IMG/VR virus record: IMGVR_UViG_3300021960_000608
Span: 1 to 21,495 of that record
DNA: 21,495 nt
Reading direction: 5' to 3' (one strand)
Source: a virus
Shown here one piece after another: positions 1 through 8,839 of the stretch. The translations under genes and the position numbers were made by a program. Within the stretch, counting starts at the first letter, position 1. Each line of letters opens with the position of its first letter. The notes below the pieces were generated by a model. It was not told where the DNA came from. It did no database searches and was given only the letters and a program-made list of their open reading frames with translations.

Positions 1-1713
1 CTTGAAAAGCAAAGAGATGCGGCTCTTAAGGTCTTTGATGATCAACTTGAGACTATTGATAAATTGGGTCAGGCTGAGGAATCTCTTATGCGTGAGAGAG
101 AGCATATTGCTAACAGAAAGAAGATGCTTGATGAAAGAGAACTCAATAGGCAAAACTATGTTAGAAATCGTGCGCTAGCAATTTATGAAGGTCGTATTGA
201 CGATGCCAGAATGCTTGATCTTGAAGAGCAGAAGAATCGAATGGATTCGGCTCAAAGTCTTACTGATCTTGAAGCTAAGAAAAACGATGAACTTCGTAAA
301 GAAAATCTTGAGTTCTTAAAAGAGCAAATTAAAGAGACTCGCAAAGAAGCAGATGATTTCTTTAAAGAGCAAGCAAAGGCTTTTAAAGAGTCAGCAAAGG
401 AAATAACTAGATTTGCTCCTCAGACTGTCGAGGACTACGAAAGACAACTTAATGAACTTAGATCTCTAGCAACTCGTTTCGCTGGGTCTAATGCTGAGGA
501 GTTTGCCACTACGTTCCAGAAAATGAGGAACAAGATTATTACTGGTATGCCTAATGATGTTGGTGGCGTATTTAGTGAAAATCTTGATGTTCTTATTGAT
601 GAGGCTAGAAGAAAGTATGGTTTGAATGATGAGAGCGATAGCATTATTGGTGCTACCGCATCAATGCTTTCTGCTGTTGGTGACACTATTGGTTCTGATA
701 TTGGTGTTTCTACTAACTGGACCGGTCTACTTGTTGGTTTAGCAAGAGAAGTCGCAATCGTTGGAACTACAACTATTTTTGATGCTATCAGAGATAGGGG
801 TCCACAGGAAATTCTACGTCAAGCGATTGAGTTTGCTGAAGAGACAATTCTCCATGCTTGGAGGGGAACTCTTGACCATATTATTTCAGAAGTAGATTAT
901 CTTGCTGGGTTTATGGACCCTGTGATTGCAGATATTCTTAAGGCTCAGTTGGCATTTGAGGCTTTGGAGCAGGCCGCTAAAGATGCAGCTGCCGCTGCTG
1001 CTAATGCTGGTGGCACTTCTGCTAGACAACCTGCACCAGCACCTGCAAAAGCACCAGCGCCTGCTCCAGCGCCTGCTCCTAAACCTTCACCTTCGGCTGC
1101 TGGTCAAGCAGTTGCTGACAGAATTTATCCTATTGAATCTGCTGTCAATCCTACAATCGCTGGATACATCACTAAGCCTAAAGTTGAGGCTGCTGAGCGA
1201 GCCGCAGCTGCCGCAGCTGCCGCCGCTGCGGCAGAAGCAGCAGCGAGAAAGGCTGCTCTTGCTGATGCCGAAAGAAGAGCAAGGCAGCAGGCTACTGTTG
1301 TCAAAAAGCCCACCCCAGCGCCAGCAGCTGCTGGTGGTCGTATGTTGATGAGGGCTTATGGTGGTTTTGTGTCGGGTCGTGGTGGAATGGTTCCTGGTTT
1401 TGGCAATCGTGGTGTTCCTGCAATGCTTCATGGTGGAGAGTATGTGTTAAACTCTAAGGCTGTTCAAAATATTGGTATGGCTGCTCTTCAGGTAATGAAT
1501 AACTTAAGGTTCTCTGCTCCTAAGGGTTACAGCGGCGGATCTGGTGGGATGACAACTGTAAATAATACGGAAAACATCAATATTTATGTTGATACATTTA
1601 TTGGTGAAGAGAAGTGGTTTGAAAGCATGATGTCTGATTACAACATGAAGGTTCAGCCTAATATTGATAAGAGAAGGGGTCGTCAAGGCAGGACAGTAAC
1701 GGCCTATGTCTGA
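1..1713 (+). CDS. Tail tape measure protein, C-terminal part (5' end outside window)
   Basis: The tape measure protein sets tail length by spanning the tail tube lumen during assembly and is ejected with the DNA. The frame is open from base 1, so the true start lies upstream and the TTG at 64 is not the start. The N-terminal visible half is charged and heptad-like (many Glu/Lys/Arg, bases 1-480), consistent with coiled coil. A hydrophobic, Gly-rich stretch follows (about 640-950), then Ala/Pro-rich linkers (1020-1110 and 1185-1340). Near the C-terminus lies the motif VPAMLHGGEYVLNSKAV (about 1413-1463), a hallmark of tape measure C-termini. The last 45 residues are a mixed beta/charged tail. 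The protein precedes small tail proteins and a large baseplate-like protein, the usual order. The family identification is strong; the exact domain borders are my estimate. Confidence 0.88.
   Translation, partial: LEKQRDAALKVFDDQLETIDKLGQAEESLMREREHIANRKKMLDERELNRQNYVRNRALAIYEGRIDDARMLDLEEQKNRMDSAQSLTDLEAKKNDELRKENLEFLKEQIKETRKEADDFFKEQAKAFKESAKEITRFAPQTVEDYERQLNELRSLATRFAGSNAEEFATTFQKMRNKIITGMPNDVGGVFSENLDVLIDEARRKYGLNDESDSIIGATASMLSAVGDTIGSDIGVSTNWTGLLVGLAREVAIVGTTTIFDAIRDRGPQEILRQAIEFAEETILHAWRGTLDHIISEVDYLAGFMDPVIADILKAQLAFEALEQAAKDAAAAAANAGGTSARQPAPAPAKAPAPAPAPAPKPSPSAAGQAVADRIYPIESAVNPTIAGYITKPKVEAAERAAAAAAAAAAAEAAARKAALADAERRARQQATVVKKPTPAPAAAGGRMLMRAYGGFVSGRGGMVPGFGNRGVPAMLHGGEYVLNSKAVQNIGMAALQVMNNLRFSAPKGYSGGSGGMTTVNNTENINIYVDTFIGEEKWFESMMSDYNMKVQPNIDKRRGRQGRTVTAYV
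1020..1340 (+). repeat. Ala/Pro low-complexity region in the tape measure gene, with a strong hairpin
   Basis: This stretch encodes alternating Ala-Pro (1030-1085) and a run of 11 Ala plus further Ala-rich helix (1201-1260). Within it, 1208-1217 and 1225-1234 form a perfect 10-bp GC-rich inverted repeat with a 7-base loop. The protein segment is probably a flexible linker followed by a helix. The hairpin may be only a by-product of GCN alanine codons. Confidence 0.7.
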
Positions 1714-1728
1714 TGTTGAGGTTTTACA

Positions 1729-2148
1729 ATGGTAGCAATTCAAAATCAGCAAACATCTTTAGCAGTCTTTGTGTCTATCAATGGAACTGAAATCACTAAT
1801 CATGGCAGGTCTGCATCAATTACAGAAGAGCTAAACGCTTCTGATGTTGAAACTTCCTCTGGTCGTCTTAGGAGATTTTATCAACCGAATAAAAAAAGTT
1901 TATCTTTAGATTTTACATATTTACCAAATACATCAGAAAAAACTGTTGATGGTCGTGTTGGTAGGAACTTTTTAGAGAATCTTGCCGTTTCGTCCCCCAG
2001 AGTTCTTGTTAGTTATAAAGATGAACCAACTAGAGCAAATAAGCAATTTTATGGTTTTATATCTTCGTACTCAGAAACTATTGTAAGAAGAGATTTACTT
2101 ACACAATGTACTTATTATGATGTACAGTTGGTTATAGAGGAAGAATAA
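1729..2148 (+). CDS. Small tail protein, paralogue of the C-terminal domain of the next gene
   Basis: 139 residues, probably beta-rich, function not recognised by name. It starts 15 bases after the tape measure stop, with GAGG at 1717-1720 as ribosome site. It aligns along nearly its whole length with residues about 222-354 of the following protein. Shared positions include ING/LDGK near the N-terminus, the run RRFYQPNKKSLSLDF against SRYYKTESPRKTFSI, LPN-TVDGRVGRNFLENLA against LPS-TVDLKFGRDKIRELA, and the ending SYSETIVRRD against SYNESLIRRD, with EE near both C-termini. Position just after the tape measure suggests a distal tail or tail-tip component. The stop overlaps the next start by one base (TAATG), implying translational coupling. 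Confidence 0.7.
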   Translation: MVAIQNQQTSLAVFVSINGTEITNHGRSASITEELNASDVETSSGRLRRFYQPNKKSLSLDFTYLPNTSEKTVDGRVGRNFLENLAVSSPRVLVSYKDEPTRANKQFYGFISSYSETIVRRDLLTQCTYYDVQLVIEEE

Positions 2149-3212
2149 TGAGCAGGTGGACTAATCCTACATATTCTTTAACACTTGATGTTACTGGTGT
2201 AAAGTTTTATGGTGGCGACGTAAACGTTGTTACCGCAGAAGCATCGCTTTCTGCTGAATGTAATGTTTCTGTCAGTGCAGACGAAAGACTGCTTGGTCGG
2301 ATTGACATTTCTGCTAATTCCAACGTAACCGTTTCTGGTACCGAGATTCTTTATGCAACTTCTAGCATTGATGCCGGTACTATTGTAGTAACTGTTGGTC
2401 TTGAAATTGCAGAGGCTGTGATTTCTGCTTCTGGCGATGTATCTGTATCAACAACAGCGTACAAGTTTGGTTATGCTAATTCTCAAGTAAGTGGAGAAGG
2501 TACAACTTCTGGAACTTCATATAAGTTTGCCTATTCAAACGCAACACCTTCTGCTGAACTTATTACAACTCCAACAGCCTACAAGTTTGCTTACTCTGAG
2601 AGCGAAATCGCTGCTGAATCTTCTGCAACTACGACTGCTCTAGAAATACTTTATGCCTCCGTACAAACTAGTGGTTTAGCAATCACTGTAACTGTCGGTA
2701 AGGAAATTCTTTATATTAATCCACAGCCCACAGGCGCAGCGACCGTTCTGTCTGTCAGCGCAGTTCGTTTCAGCGACAATATTGTTGAAGATACCGAGCA
2801 GATTCGTCCGCTACTTATACTTGATGGTAAACCTTTGACTGAACATAATAGGCAGTCTAGTATTTCTGTAGTTCATAGTTATGCTGAAAATAGGAACTGG
2901 AAGGCTTCAAGATCTAGATACTACAAAACTGAATCTCCCAGAAAGACTTTCTCTATAAGTTGGTCAAATCTACCAAGTGATAGAACTCAAACTGTAGATC
3001 TTAAGTTTGGCAGGGATAAGATTAGGGAACTAGCGAGCGACCCAGACATCCATGTTCTAAAGTTTTTAAACATGGACTCTGACGGAACTACTCCTTACAC
3101 TGAAACAGTATATAATGTTGTAGTGAGGTCTTACAATGAAAGTCTTATCAGGCGAGATGTTGATACTGATCTTTACTTGTGGGATTGTAGTCTTGAGTTG
3201 GAGGAAGTGTAA
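2148..3212 (+). CDS. Tail protein with 20-residue tandem repeats and a duplicated tail domain
   Basis: 354 residues with two visible parts. Residues 45-204 are a tandem array of eight units of exactly 20 residues, each starting with an aromatic/hydrophobic strand such as YKFAYS or EILYA and ending in Thr/Val-rich TVTVG- or TTT-like sequence. Residues about 222-354 are homologous to the whole preceding protein, so this gene probably arose by duplication of that gene plus gain of the repeat stalk. The array is rich in Ser/Thr/Ala/Val with alternating hydrophobic residues, so repeated beta strands are likely. I infer a tail-tip or stalk-like structural protein. The ATG at 2148 overlaps the previous stop and has AGAGG at 2136-2140. 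No named family is recognised. Confidence 0.72.
   Translation: MSRWTNPTYSLTLDVTGVKFYGGDVNVVTAEASLSAECNVSVSADERLLGRIDISANSNVTVSGTEILYATSSIDAGTIVVTVGLEIAEAVISASGDVSVSTTAYKFGYANSQVSGEGTTSGTSYKFAYSNATPSAELITTPTAYKFAYSESEIAAESSATTTALEILYASVQTSGLAITVTVGKEILYINPQPTGAATVLSVSAVRFSDNIVEDTEQIRPLLILDGKPLTEHNRQSSISVVHSYAENRNWKASRSRYYKTESPRKTFSISWSNLPSDRTQTVDLKFGRDKIRELASDPDIHVLKFLNMDSDGTTPYTETVYNVVVRSYNESLIRRDVDTDLYLWDCSLELEEV
2280..2759 (+). repeat. In-frame 60-bp (20-residue) tandem repeat array, eight diverged units
   Basis: The motif starts recur at protein residues 46, 66, 86, 106, 126, 146, 166 and 186 with no insertion or deletion. Motif cores in order are ERLLG, EILYA, EIAEA, KFGYA, KFAYS, KFAYS, EILYA, EILYI. 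The three central units are the most alike (YKF-x-Y). DNA identity between units is modest, so these are old or selected repeats, not recent copies. Confidence 0.75.
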
Positions 3213-6200
3213 ATGCTTACTAAAGATATTTATAACAACACTTTAACTTCAACTTTTACATCGAAGACTTCTGCTGCTTCTCAAAGATTAAAGCCTAAAG
3301 TTGTGATTGATTGGATGGATAGCAGACATCTTACAAACTTGACGGCTTCAACTACTGACGCTCATTCAAGCAACTCTCAGGGTGATTCTGGCTATTTTTT
3401 TGCCCCAAAGCAGGCAGTGAATGGTATTGAAAGGCAGTCTTACACTTGGGGGGTTGCTGGTGCCAAAGATGCTAATGGGAAGGTGATTAGAGCAGATGGC
3501 AACTGGTTTGCTATGCCATCAGACAACTCTGACAACTATGAATTTGGTTGGTGGTCGGGCACTGCGTCTACTGCCAACACTCATTCTACTTATTCTGGAT
3601 ATGAGTTTGCTTCAAATCCCACTGTATCTTTTGAATTTGATTCTCGCAGATGTAATATTGTTAGGGTTGTAACATCTGAATACTATGGTCAGATTGACAC
3701 ATATAGAGTTACTGTAAGAAGCAATGACTCTGGGGCGGCAGACCCGGTTTACACAGCCGTTGGCACAATTGCTGATGGTTCGTATTATAGGGATCATGTT
3801 ATTGCACCTGAGGCTTCAACTCAAACTATATACAGAGTCGAGATTGAAGTTATTACAACTAAGAATCCAGAAGATTTTGCAAGAATTCAGGAAGTAAATA
3901 TTTTACTTAAAGAGGATATTTCTGATTTTGTAATTGATTATTCCTCTTCTAAAATTAGGGATTTGCATCAAACAAGTTTGCCTATTGGTGGATCTAGCTC
4001 TGGCGGATTAAACTTTACTTTTGACAATGCGGGTAAAGATTTTAATATCTACGGGTCTTCCAGCACCTACGGCCCTTTAATGAAAAAAGACTTAAAAATT
4101 TATGCTACAACTGGGTGGCAAATTGTAAAGTCGCCATACGATTACATTGATAAGACCTTGCGTTCTGCACTCAATGCTTCGGACACATCTATATCAGTTG
4201 ACAATGTTGATGATCTACCAGATGGCGGGGCTGGTAATTATTTTGTAATGATTATTGAGCCAGACAGCTCCAACCAAGAATATGTTCTATGTTCAGGAAC
4301 AACTGGTACATACACAATAAATGTGGTTGAAAGAGGCTACAACAACTCAGTTGCTCGCACTCATGCAGTAGACAGTTTGATTAGATTTGAGACTTTTGAG
4401 TATCCTGCTTTTATGGAATCTTATATTGATGAATGGAGTTCATCTAGTCAGAATATGACTGTTGCTGCAAACGCTATTGATTGGACAAAGTTTATGTCTG
4501 AAAAGGTAGTCTCTAGGGGGTTCTTTTTAGATAAGACAACTGTATCTGATGCTTGCGAAAGTTTGCTCATGATGACCAACTTTCCAAAAGCAGATATTGA
4601 TAGTATAAATAGATTTGACATTTCTGCTGCAAAAGGTGAGTCAATTCTTCACTTTGATTTTAACGAAGAGACTAGAGATAGATCAAACAACACCATCACT
4701 GTTTCTGACGGGCTTCGAGGAAGATTCTTTTCAATGCCATCGGATGCTCTGAATCAAGTTAAAGATATTAAGGCTGATGCACTAGACAGGAAGTTGACAG
4801 AACTTGAAAAAGCTTTAGGGGTGACCGTTTCTATATCTCCAGACTTTGTGGGCAATTCTTCAAACATATCTAGCAACACCAGTCTTGCTGTTGATTTACA
4901 AAACTTTACTTATACCGACAATGGCGGTGAAACTGTCTCAACTTATTACAACGGTGTTTTTGATGGATTTTATATACCAATAGAAACTGGTGATCAACTT
5001 CTTTCTGTAGACATTTCTCATGGCGGAGTTAGAATCTATTTAGACGATACTTTGATTTTAAATGAGTGGAGAAACCATGTCACTAATCCCGCGACTCCAG
5101 AAACAGTTCAATCTGATTTAGTAAATTTGACTGCCGGTCGTGCTTATAAGATAAGGATTGAATTTTTCCATACTAAAGCTTTTGTTTCTGGTGAGAACTT
5201 TTCGATGGCTCTCAACTATCAACTAGACGGTGGTTCGGTTTCACCAGTTCTTGCATCAGACTGTAGAACAATTTCTGTTTTAGACAAAATCGGTTCAAGA
5301 GATGCCTCATACCAGGCTCTTACTAGTGGAAGTCCCACTCCAGATAGAAATAAGCAATCAAATTATGCTTTGTATCTTGGTGGCGGAGAAATTGGTTTAG
5401 AAGGCGGACTGGTTTCCTCTGAGCAGAACTACTCTTGTTTATTAGGATCTAATAAGTACATAAGACTTCCTTATGATTCTTCTTGGAATGTAATGAATTC
5501 TTCAAGCAATAACTATACTGGTGAATGGTCATTTGAAATGTACATAAAGCCTACTGCTGCATTTTCTGGTGATGGTGAATACTTAAGCACTTGGGCTAAC
5601 GCTTCTCCTACTGCTGGTTTTGAATTCTATTCTAATGCTGCATCTAATGGGTTTAAAGTTATCACCTCGTCAGGCACAGAGTCTGTATCATCTACAACTT
5701 CATTGTCTACTTCCGCATGGTCCCACATAGCCACGACTTTTGACGGAACAACGCTCTCGTACTACGTGAATGGCGTTTTAGAGGATTCTACGGCGTTGTC
5801 GGGAACGATAGCGGATTGGTCGGGGTCGGATGCGACATTTGGTGGTCGTGGTGCAAGTTTTACTGAATTGGTTGGCGAAACTGCACCTTCAACTATAAGA
5901 GATATCTACTTTGACGAATTTCTTATTTACAGAAAAGCGATGTCTGCTTCCGAAATTGCTGACAGGTACACAGAAGCTGTAATGCAGCCTCTGACCATTT
6001 ACCCGTTCCTTTATGGTAATGAAGCGTCAATTAGGGAAATTGCAGATCAAATAACTCTTGCCGATCTTGGTCGATTGTATCTGGATGAAGAAAATAAAGC
6101 CAGATATGAGCACTTCTATAGATTCTTTGAGTCATCTATTGATCAACATGCTAATACTCAAGTTTCTATAAATGATGACAATCATATAATATCTGCTGAT

Positions 6201-7112
6201 TATAATGTGCAATTACAAGCGAATAGGGTTGTCGTAAAGATTGCTGGGTTGTCTTCCAATTTGGTTGGAGTCCAAGGGCTGTGGCGTGCAGAAGATCCTA
6301 CAACTCTGGCTGTTGTAAATCTTGAAGAATCATTGACTGATTCAGATGTCAGTATGTATGTGTCTACAACTACTAATCCGCCTTTCTTTAAAACTGGGTA
6401 TCTTGTTATTGATGATGAAATTATTAAGTATACCAACAAGACGCCCAATTCGTTTTTGACTTTAGAGAGAGGTCAGTTTGGAACAACTGCTGCTGCTCAC
6501 ACTGCAAATACCGCTGTCAGGGAGGCAAGGTATTGGGATCTTACATATGATAAAGCTCCTGCGTATCAGGTAAAAAATCCTTTTATTACAGGTATTAGAT
6601 TTGAAGAACCAGACCGGATTGACATTTTAAAATGGGTTGCCGGTAATTATGGAGCAGAACTTATAATTGCTGCTAATGCAACGGTTGATAAGAATACAGT
6701 TGTTTTTGCTGAGGGCACGAATCCATTAACGCAAAAGGTTGCATTTACTTCTGTTGCTGGAATACCAGTTGTGCTTACAGAGCAGTCTAGTCAGATTAAA
6801 GAACAAGTTGCTGAACTTGAGGATAATATTAGACTTTATGGATTAAAAGAAGTTGTAATTGAAAACATATTTATTACAGATTTTGATCACGGCCAGAAGA
6901 TTGCAAACTTTATTATTGAGAAAATGGGTGACCCTGTACCTATTTTAACTATTTCAACCGTTCCTACGCCTCAAGTAAAAGTTGGTGATCGTATTCGTAT
7001 TACTGAACTTGATGCTTTTGATATAATTAATGGTGACTATTGGGTTCTCTCTAGGGATTACACTTTTAGCACATCACCTAGTCAAACCATGATGCTTAGG
7101 AAGGTCACATGA
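3213..7112 (+). CDS. Large baseplate/minor tail protein with discoidin-, PA14- and LamG-like domains
   Basis: 1299 residues, the largest protein here. Visible order: residues about 50-235 resemble an F5/8-type C (discoidin) beta domain. About 318-392 is a small module ending in ERGYNNSVARTHAVD. About 565-680 resembles PA14 (GGVRIYLDDTLILNEW, then LTAGRAYKIRIEFF). About 740-925 is a LamG/concanavalin-like jelly roll (WSFEMYIKP, WSHIATTFDGTTLSYYVNG, IYFDEFLIYRKAMS). About 1040-1103 repeats the small module (DDEIIKY, LERGQFGTTAAAHT). The last 150 residues (DPVPILTISTVPTPQVKVGDR) look like the C-terminal part of minor tail/hub proteins. The role is probably a tail-tip or baseplate protein that also binds cell-surface glycans. 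ATG directly follows the previous stop with GGAGG upstream. Domain calls are by eye; PA14 and LamG are the firmest. Confidence 0.75.
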   Translation: MLTKDIYNNTLTSTFTSKTSAASQRLKPKVVIDWMDSRHLTNLTASTTDAHSSNSQGDSGYFFAPKQAVNGIERQSYTWGVAGAKDANGKVIRADGNWFAMPSDNSDNYEFGWWSGTASTANTHSTYSGYEFASNPTVSFEFDSRRCNIVRVVTSEYYGQIDTYRVTVRSNDSGAADPVYTAVGTIADGSYYRDHVIAPEASTQTIYRVEIEVITTKNPEDFARIQEVNILLKEDISDFVIDYSSSKIRDLHQTSLPIGGSSSGGLNFTFDNAGKDFNIYGSSSTYGPLMKKDLKIYATTGWQIVKSPYDYIDKTLRSALNASDTSISVDNVDDLPDGGAGNYFVMIIEPDSSNQEYVLCSGTTGTYTINVVERGYNNSVARTHAVDSLIRFETFEYPAFMESYIDEWSSSSQNMTVAANAIDWTKFMSEKVVSRGFFLDKTTVSDACESLLMMTNFPKADIDSINRFDISAAKGESILHFDFNEETRDRSNNTITVSDGLRGRFFSMPSDALNQVKDIKADALDRKLTELEKALGVTVSISPDFVGNSSNISSNTSLAVDLQNFTYTDNGGETVSTYYNGVFDGFYIPIETGDQLLSVDISHGGVRIYLDDTLILNEWRNHVTNPATPETVQSDLVNLTAGRAYKIRIEFFHTKAFVSGENFSMALNYQLDGGSVSPVLASDCRTISVLDKIGSRDASYQALTSGSPTPDRNKQSNYALYLGGGEIGLEGGLVSSEQNYSCLLGSNKYIRLPYDSSWNVMNSSSNNYTGEWSFEMYIKPTAAFSGDGEYLSTWANASPTAGFEFYSNAASNGFKVITSSGTESVSSTTSLSTSAWSHIATTFDGTTLSYYVNGVLEDSTALSGTIADWSGSDATFGGRGASFTELVGETAPSTIRDIYFDEFLIYRKAMSASEIADRYTEAVMQPLTIYPFLYGNEASIREIADQITLADLGRLYLDEENKARYEHFYRFFESSIDQHANTQVSINDDNHIISADYNVQLQANRVVVKIAGLSSNLVGVQGLWRAEDPTTLAVVNLEESLTDSDVSMYVSTTTNPPFFKTGYLVIDDEIIKYTNKTPNSFLTLERGQFGTTAAAHTANTAVREARYWDLTYDKAPAYQVKNPFITGIRFEEPDRIDILKWVAGNYGAELIIAANATVDKNTVVFAEGTNPLTQKVAFTSVAGIPVVLTEQSSQIKEQVAELEDNIRLYGLKEVVIENIFITDFDHGQKIANFIIEKMGDPVPILTISTVPTPQVKVGDRIRITELDAFDIINGDYWVLSRDYTFSTSPSQTMMLRKVT

Positions 7113-8839
7113 GACAATCAAGTTATTCTTCAACTTCAACTTCAGAGTCTAATATTGTTTATTTTTCTGCTGGTGGACATAATCATGATGGGTCAAATTC
7201 TACTTTAATTGATGGCTCAAAGTATTCTATATATGACTTTGATCAAGGCTTTATTCCTTCTAATACACAAAGAGCTCAGACTCAGCAAAAGAACAGAAAC
7301 ATCTTTGTTGATAATGTAAAAGATATTTTGCGTACTGCTGGTGTGGAACTTGGTGAAAATGTTATCAAATCTGAAAACATTATTGCCGGTTCTATTACTG
7401 CTGATCTTCTGTCTACTGATGCTATCAAATCTCGTAACTATGTAGACAACAGTGGGGCTGTTTTCCCAGACAGTATTATTTATTCTAATACTGGTACTTT
7501 TATTGATCTTGCGACGGGCCAGATTCAAACACCAAACTTTGGTCTTAGAGAAAACGGAACTGCTTATTTCAAAGGTGAGTTGCAGGCGGCTGGAGGCAGT
7601 CTTGCTAGTTTTGTTATTAATAATAATGGTTTAAGTACTGGTGCTGTTTTTATTGGTGGAGAAATTGATGATCCAGAGCAGGCAAAGTTTAATGTTTCTG
7701 GTGAAATAAATATTAATAATTTTGGTGAAATAAGAATTACTACGGAAGATCAAGATGGATATCTTGCTGGTGAGACTCATAAAGTTACTTTAAATGGTCA
7801 ATTTTTTGCTATAGATAAGCTTTATGCTAATGGTGATATTAACAATAATTATGGATTGTTTGCTGGCCCTGTGGGGTCTTATAGTAGTCAGCCTGGTCAG
7901 TATAAAGTCGTTGTTAGATCTAATACTAACGGTACATACTCTGCAATTCTTGCTGAAGAAAGGGGCGGAGTTGTTGAGTCTGCTATAAATGATCCCACCA
8001 ATCTTACTTTACGAAGCAACTATATGGTCGCAAGGGCAGGAGAAGTTTTTACCACACTGTATACTGGTGAACTTGATTATGAAGCAATTCTGACTACTAC
8101 GACTGCTGGCGGTGGAGCCATATATATTGGTAATTCAAGTTTACCTGCAAGTGGAGCTAATGGACCATACTATGTTGGTGAAGTTGACATTTATGCAAAC
8201 GGATTGATTACATCATCTGAAATTATTAGGTTTAATCAAACAATTAAACCTCTTTGGGGCATTGATGTTCAAAGCTCTGGTGGCGGTAGCGGTATTATTG
8301 GAATTTATGACAGTCCAAATGGTACTTTTAGACAACTTTATTGGGACAACTCTTCGTCCTATTTAAGATTGCAGGAAAACAATGGCCTTGGTTACAAAGT
8401 ACTGACATCTAGAGATATTAACTCTGGTACTGCGACTAATGTAAAAAGCTTTGTAATCAATCACCCGCTGGATAAAGACAAGTATCTTGTTCATGCTGCA
8501 ACTGAAGGCCCAACTTCAGATGTTTTCTATCGCGGTAAAAGTAAAACAAGAAATGGTGTGGCAATGATTGAGTTGCCTGAGTACTTTGATGCTCTTACAG
8601 AGGATGAAGGTGTTACTGTTCATTTAACTCCTTTATCGGATGGGCCTGTCGATTACATACTCAGTGCTTCTGCTGTGAAAGATGGACGTTTTTTCGTATA
8701 TTCGTCAAATAAAGGTTTGGAAAACGAGTTTTACTGGAGAGTTGACGCTATAAGAAAAGATACGAACTTTGATGTTGAGCCTGTAAAGAAAGATGTTGTT
8801 TTGCATGGTCATGGACCATATACTTACTTAACAAAGTAA
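7109..8839 (+). CDS. Tail fibre protein with conserved C-terminal FVINHPLD domain
   Basis: 576 residues, overlapping the previous gene by four bases (ATGA). The N-terminus is Ser/Thr-rich and then has YFSAGGHNHDG and YSIYDF, a pattern seen at the base of some phage fibres. About residues 88-160 carry the SITADLLSTDAIKS and TGQIQTPNFGLRENGTAYFKGEL type repeat common in tail-tip/fibre proteins. The middle (160-440) is Gly/Asn/Thr-rich and beta-like. From residue 446 a distinct domain begins with KSFVINHPLDKDKYLVHA, then EGP, VFYRGK, IELPEYF, VHLTPL and FYWRVDAIRKD. I know this C-terminal pattern from assorted phage and bacterial surface proteins, in the place where other fibres carry a chaperone domain. 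Its function is not known to me. Receptor binding is the likely overall role. Confidence 0.75.
   Translation: MRQSSYSSTSTSESNIVYFSAGGHNHDGSNSTLIDGSKYSIYDFDQGFIPSNTQRAQTQQKNRNIFVDNVKDILRTAGVELGENVIKSENIIAGSITADLLSTDAIKSRNYVDNSGAVFPDSIIYSNTGTFIDLATGQIQTPNFGLRENGTAYFKGELQAAGGSLASFVINNNGLSTGAVFIGGEIDDPEQAKFNVSGEININNFGEIRITTEDQDGYLAGETHKVTLNGQFFAIDKLYANGDINNNYGLFAGPVGSYSSQPGQYKVVVRSNTNGTYSAILAEERGGVVESAINDPTNLTLRSNYMVARAGEVFTTLYTGELDYEAILTTTTAGGGAIYIGNSSLPASGANGPYYVGEVDIYANGLITSSEIIRFNQTIKPLWGIDVQSSGGGSGIIGIYDSPNGTFRQLYWDNSSSYLRLQENNGLGYKVLTSRDINSGTATNVKSFVINHPLDKDKYLVHAATEGPTSDVFYRGKSKTRNGVAMIELPEYFDALTEDEGVTVHLTPLSDGPVDYILSASAVKDGRFFVYSSNKGLENEFYWRVDAIRKDTNFDVEPVKKDVVLHGHGPYTYLTK

Noticed and set aside
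926-1348. Leu/Gln-rich open frame (140 codons) over the tape measure Ala/Pro region
   Set aside because: It is the shifted reading of GCN/CCN codons; no start context and no recognisable protein.
2280-2759. Tandem repeats as a CRISPR array
   Set aside because: The 60-bp period is in frame, diverged at DNA level, and encodes protein repeats; there are no constant repeats with unique spacers.
1729-3212. Tail-region duplicates as the template/variable pair of a diversity-generating retroelement
   Set aside because: No reverse transcriptase is present in the window and the copies differ at all kinds of bases, not mainly at A.
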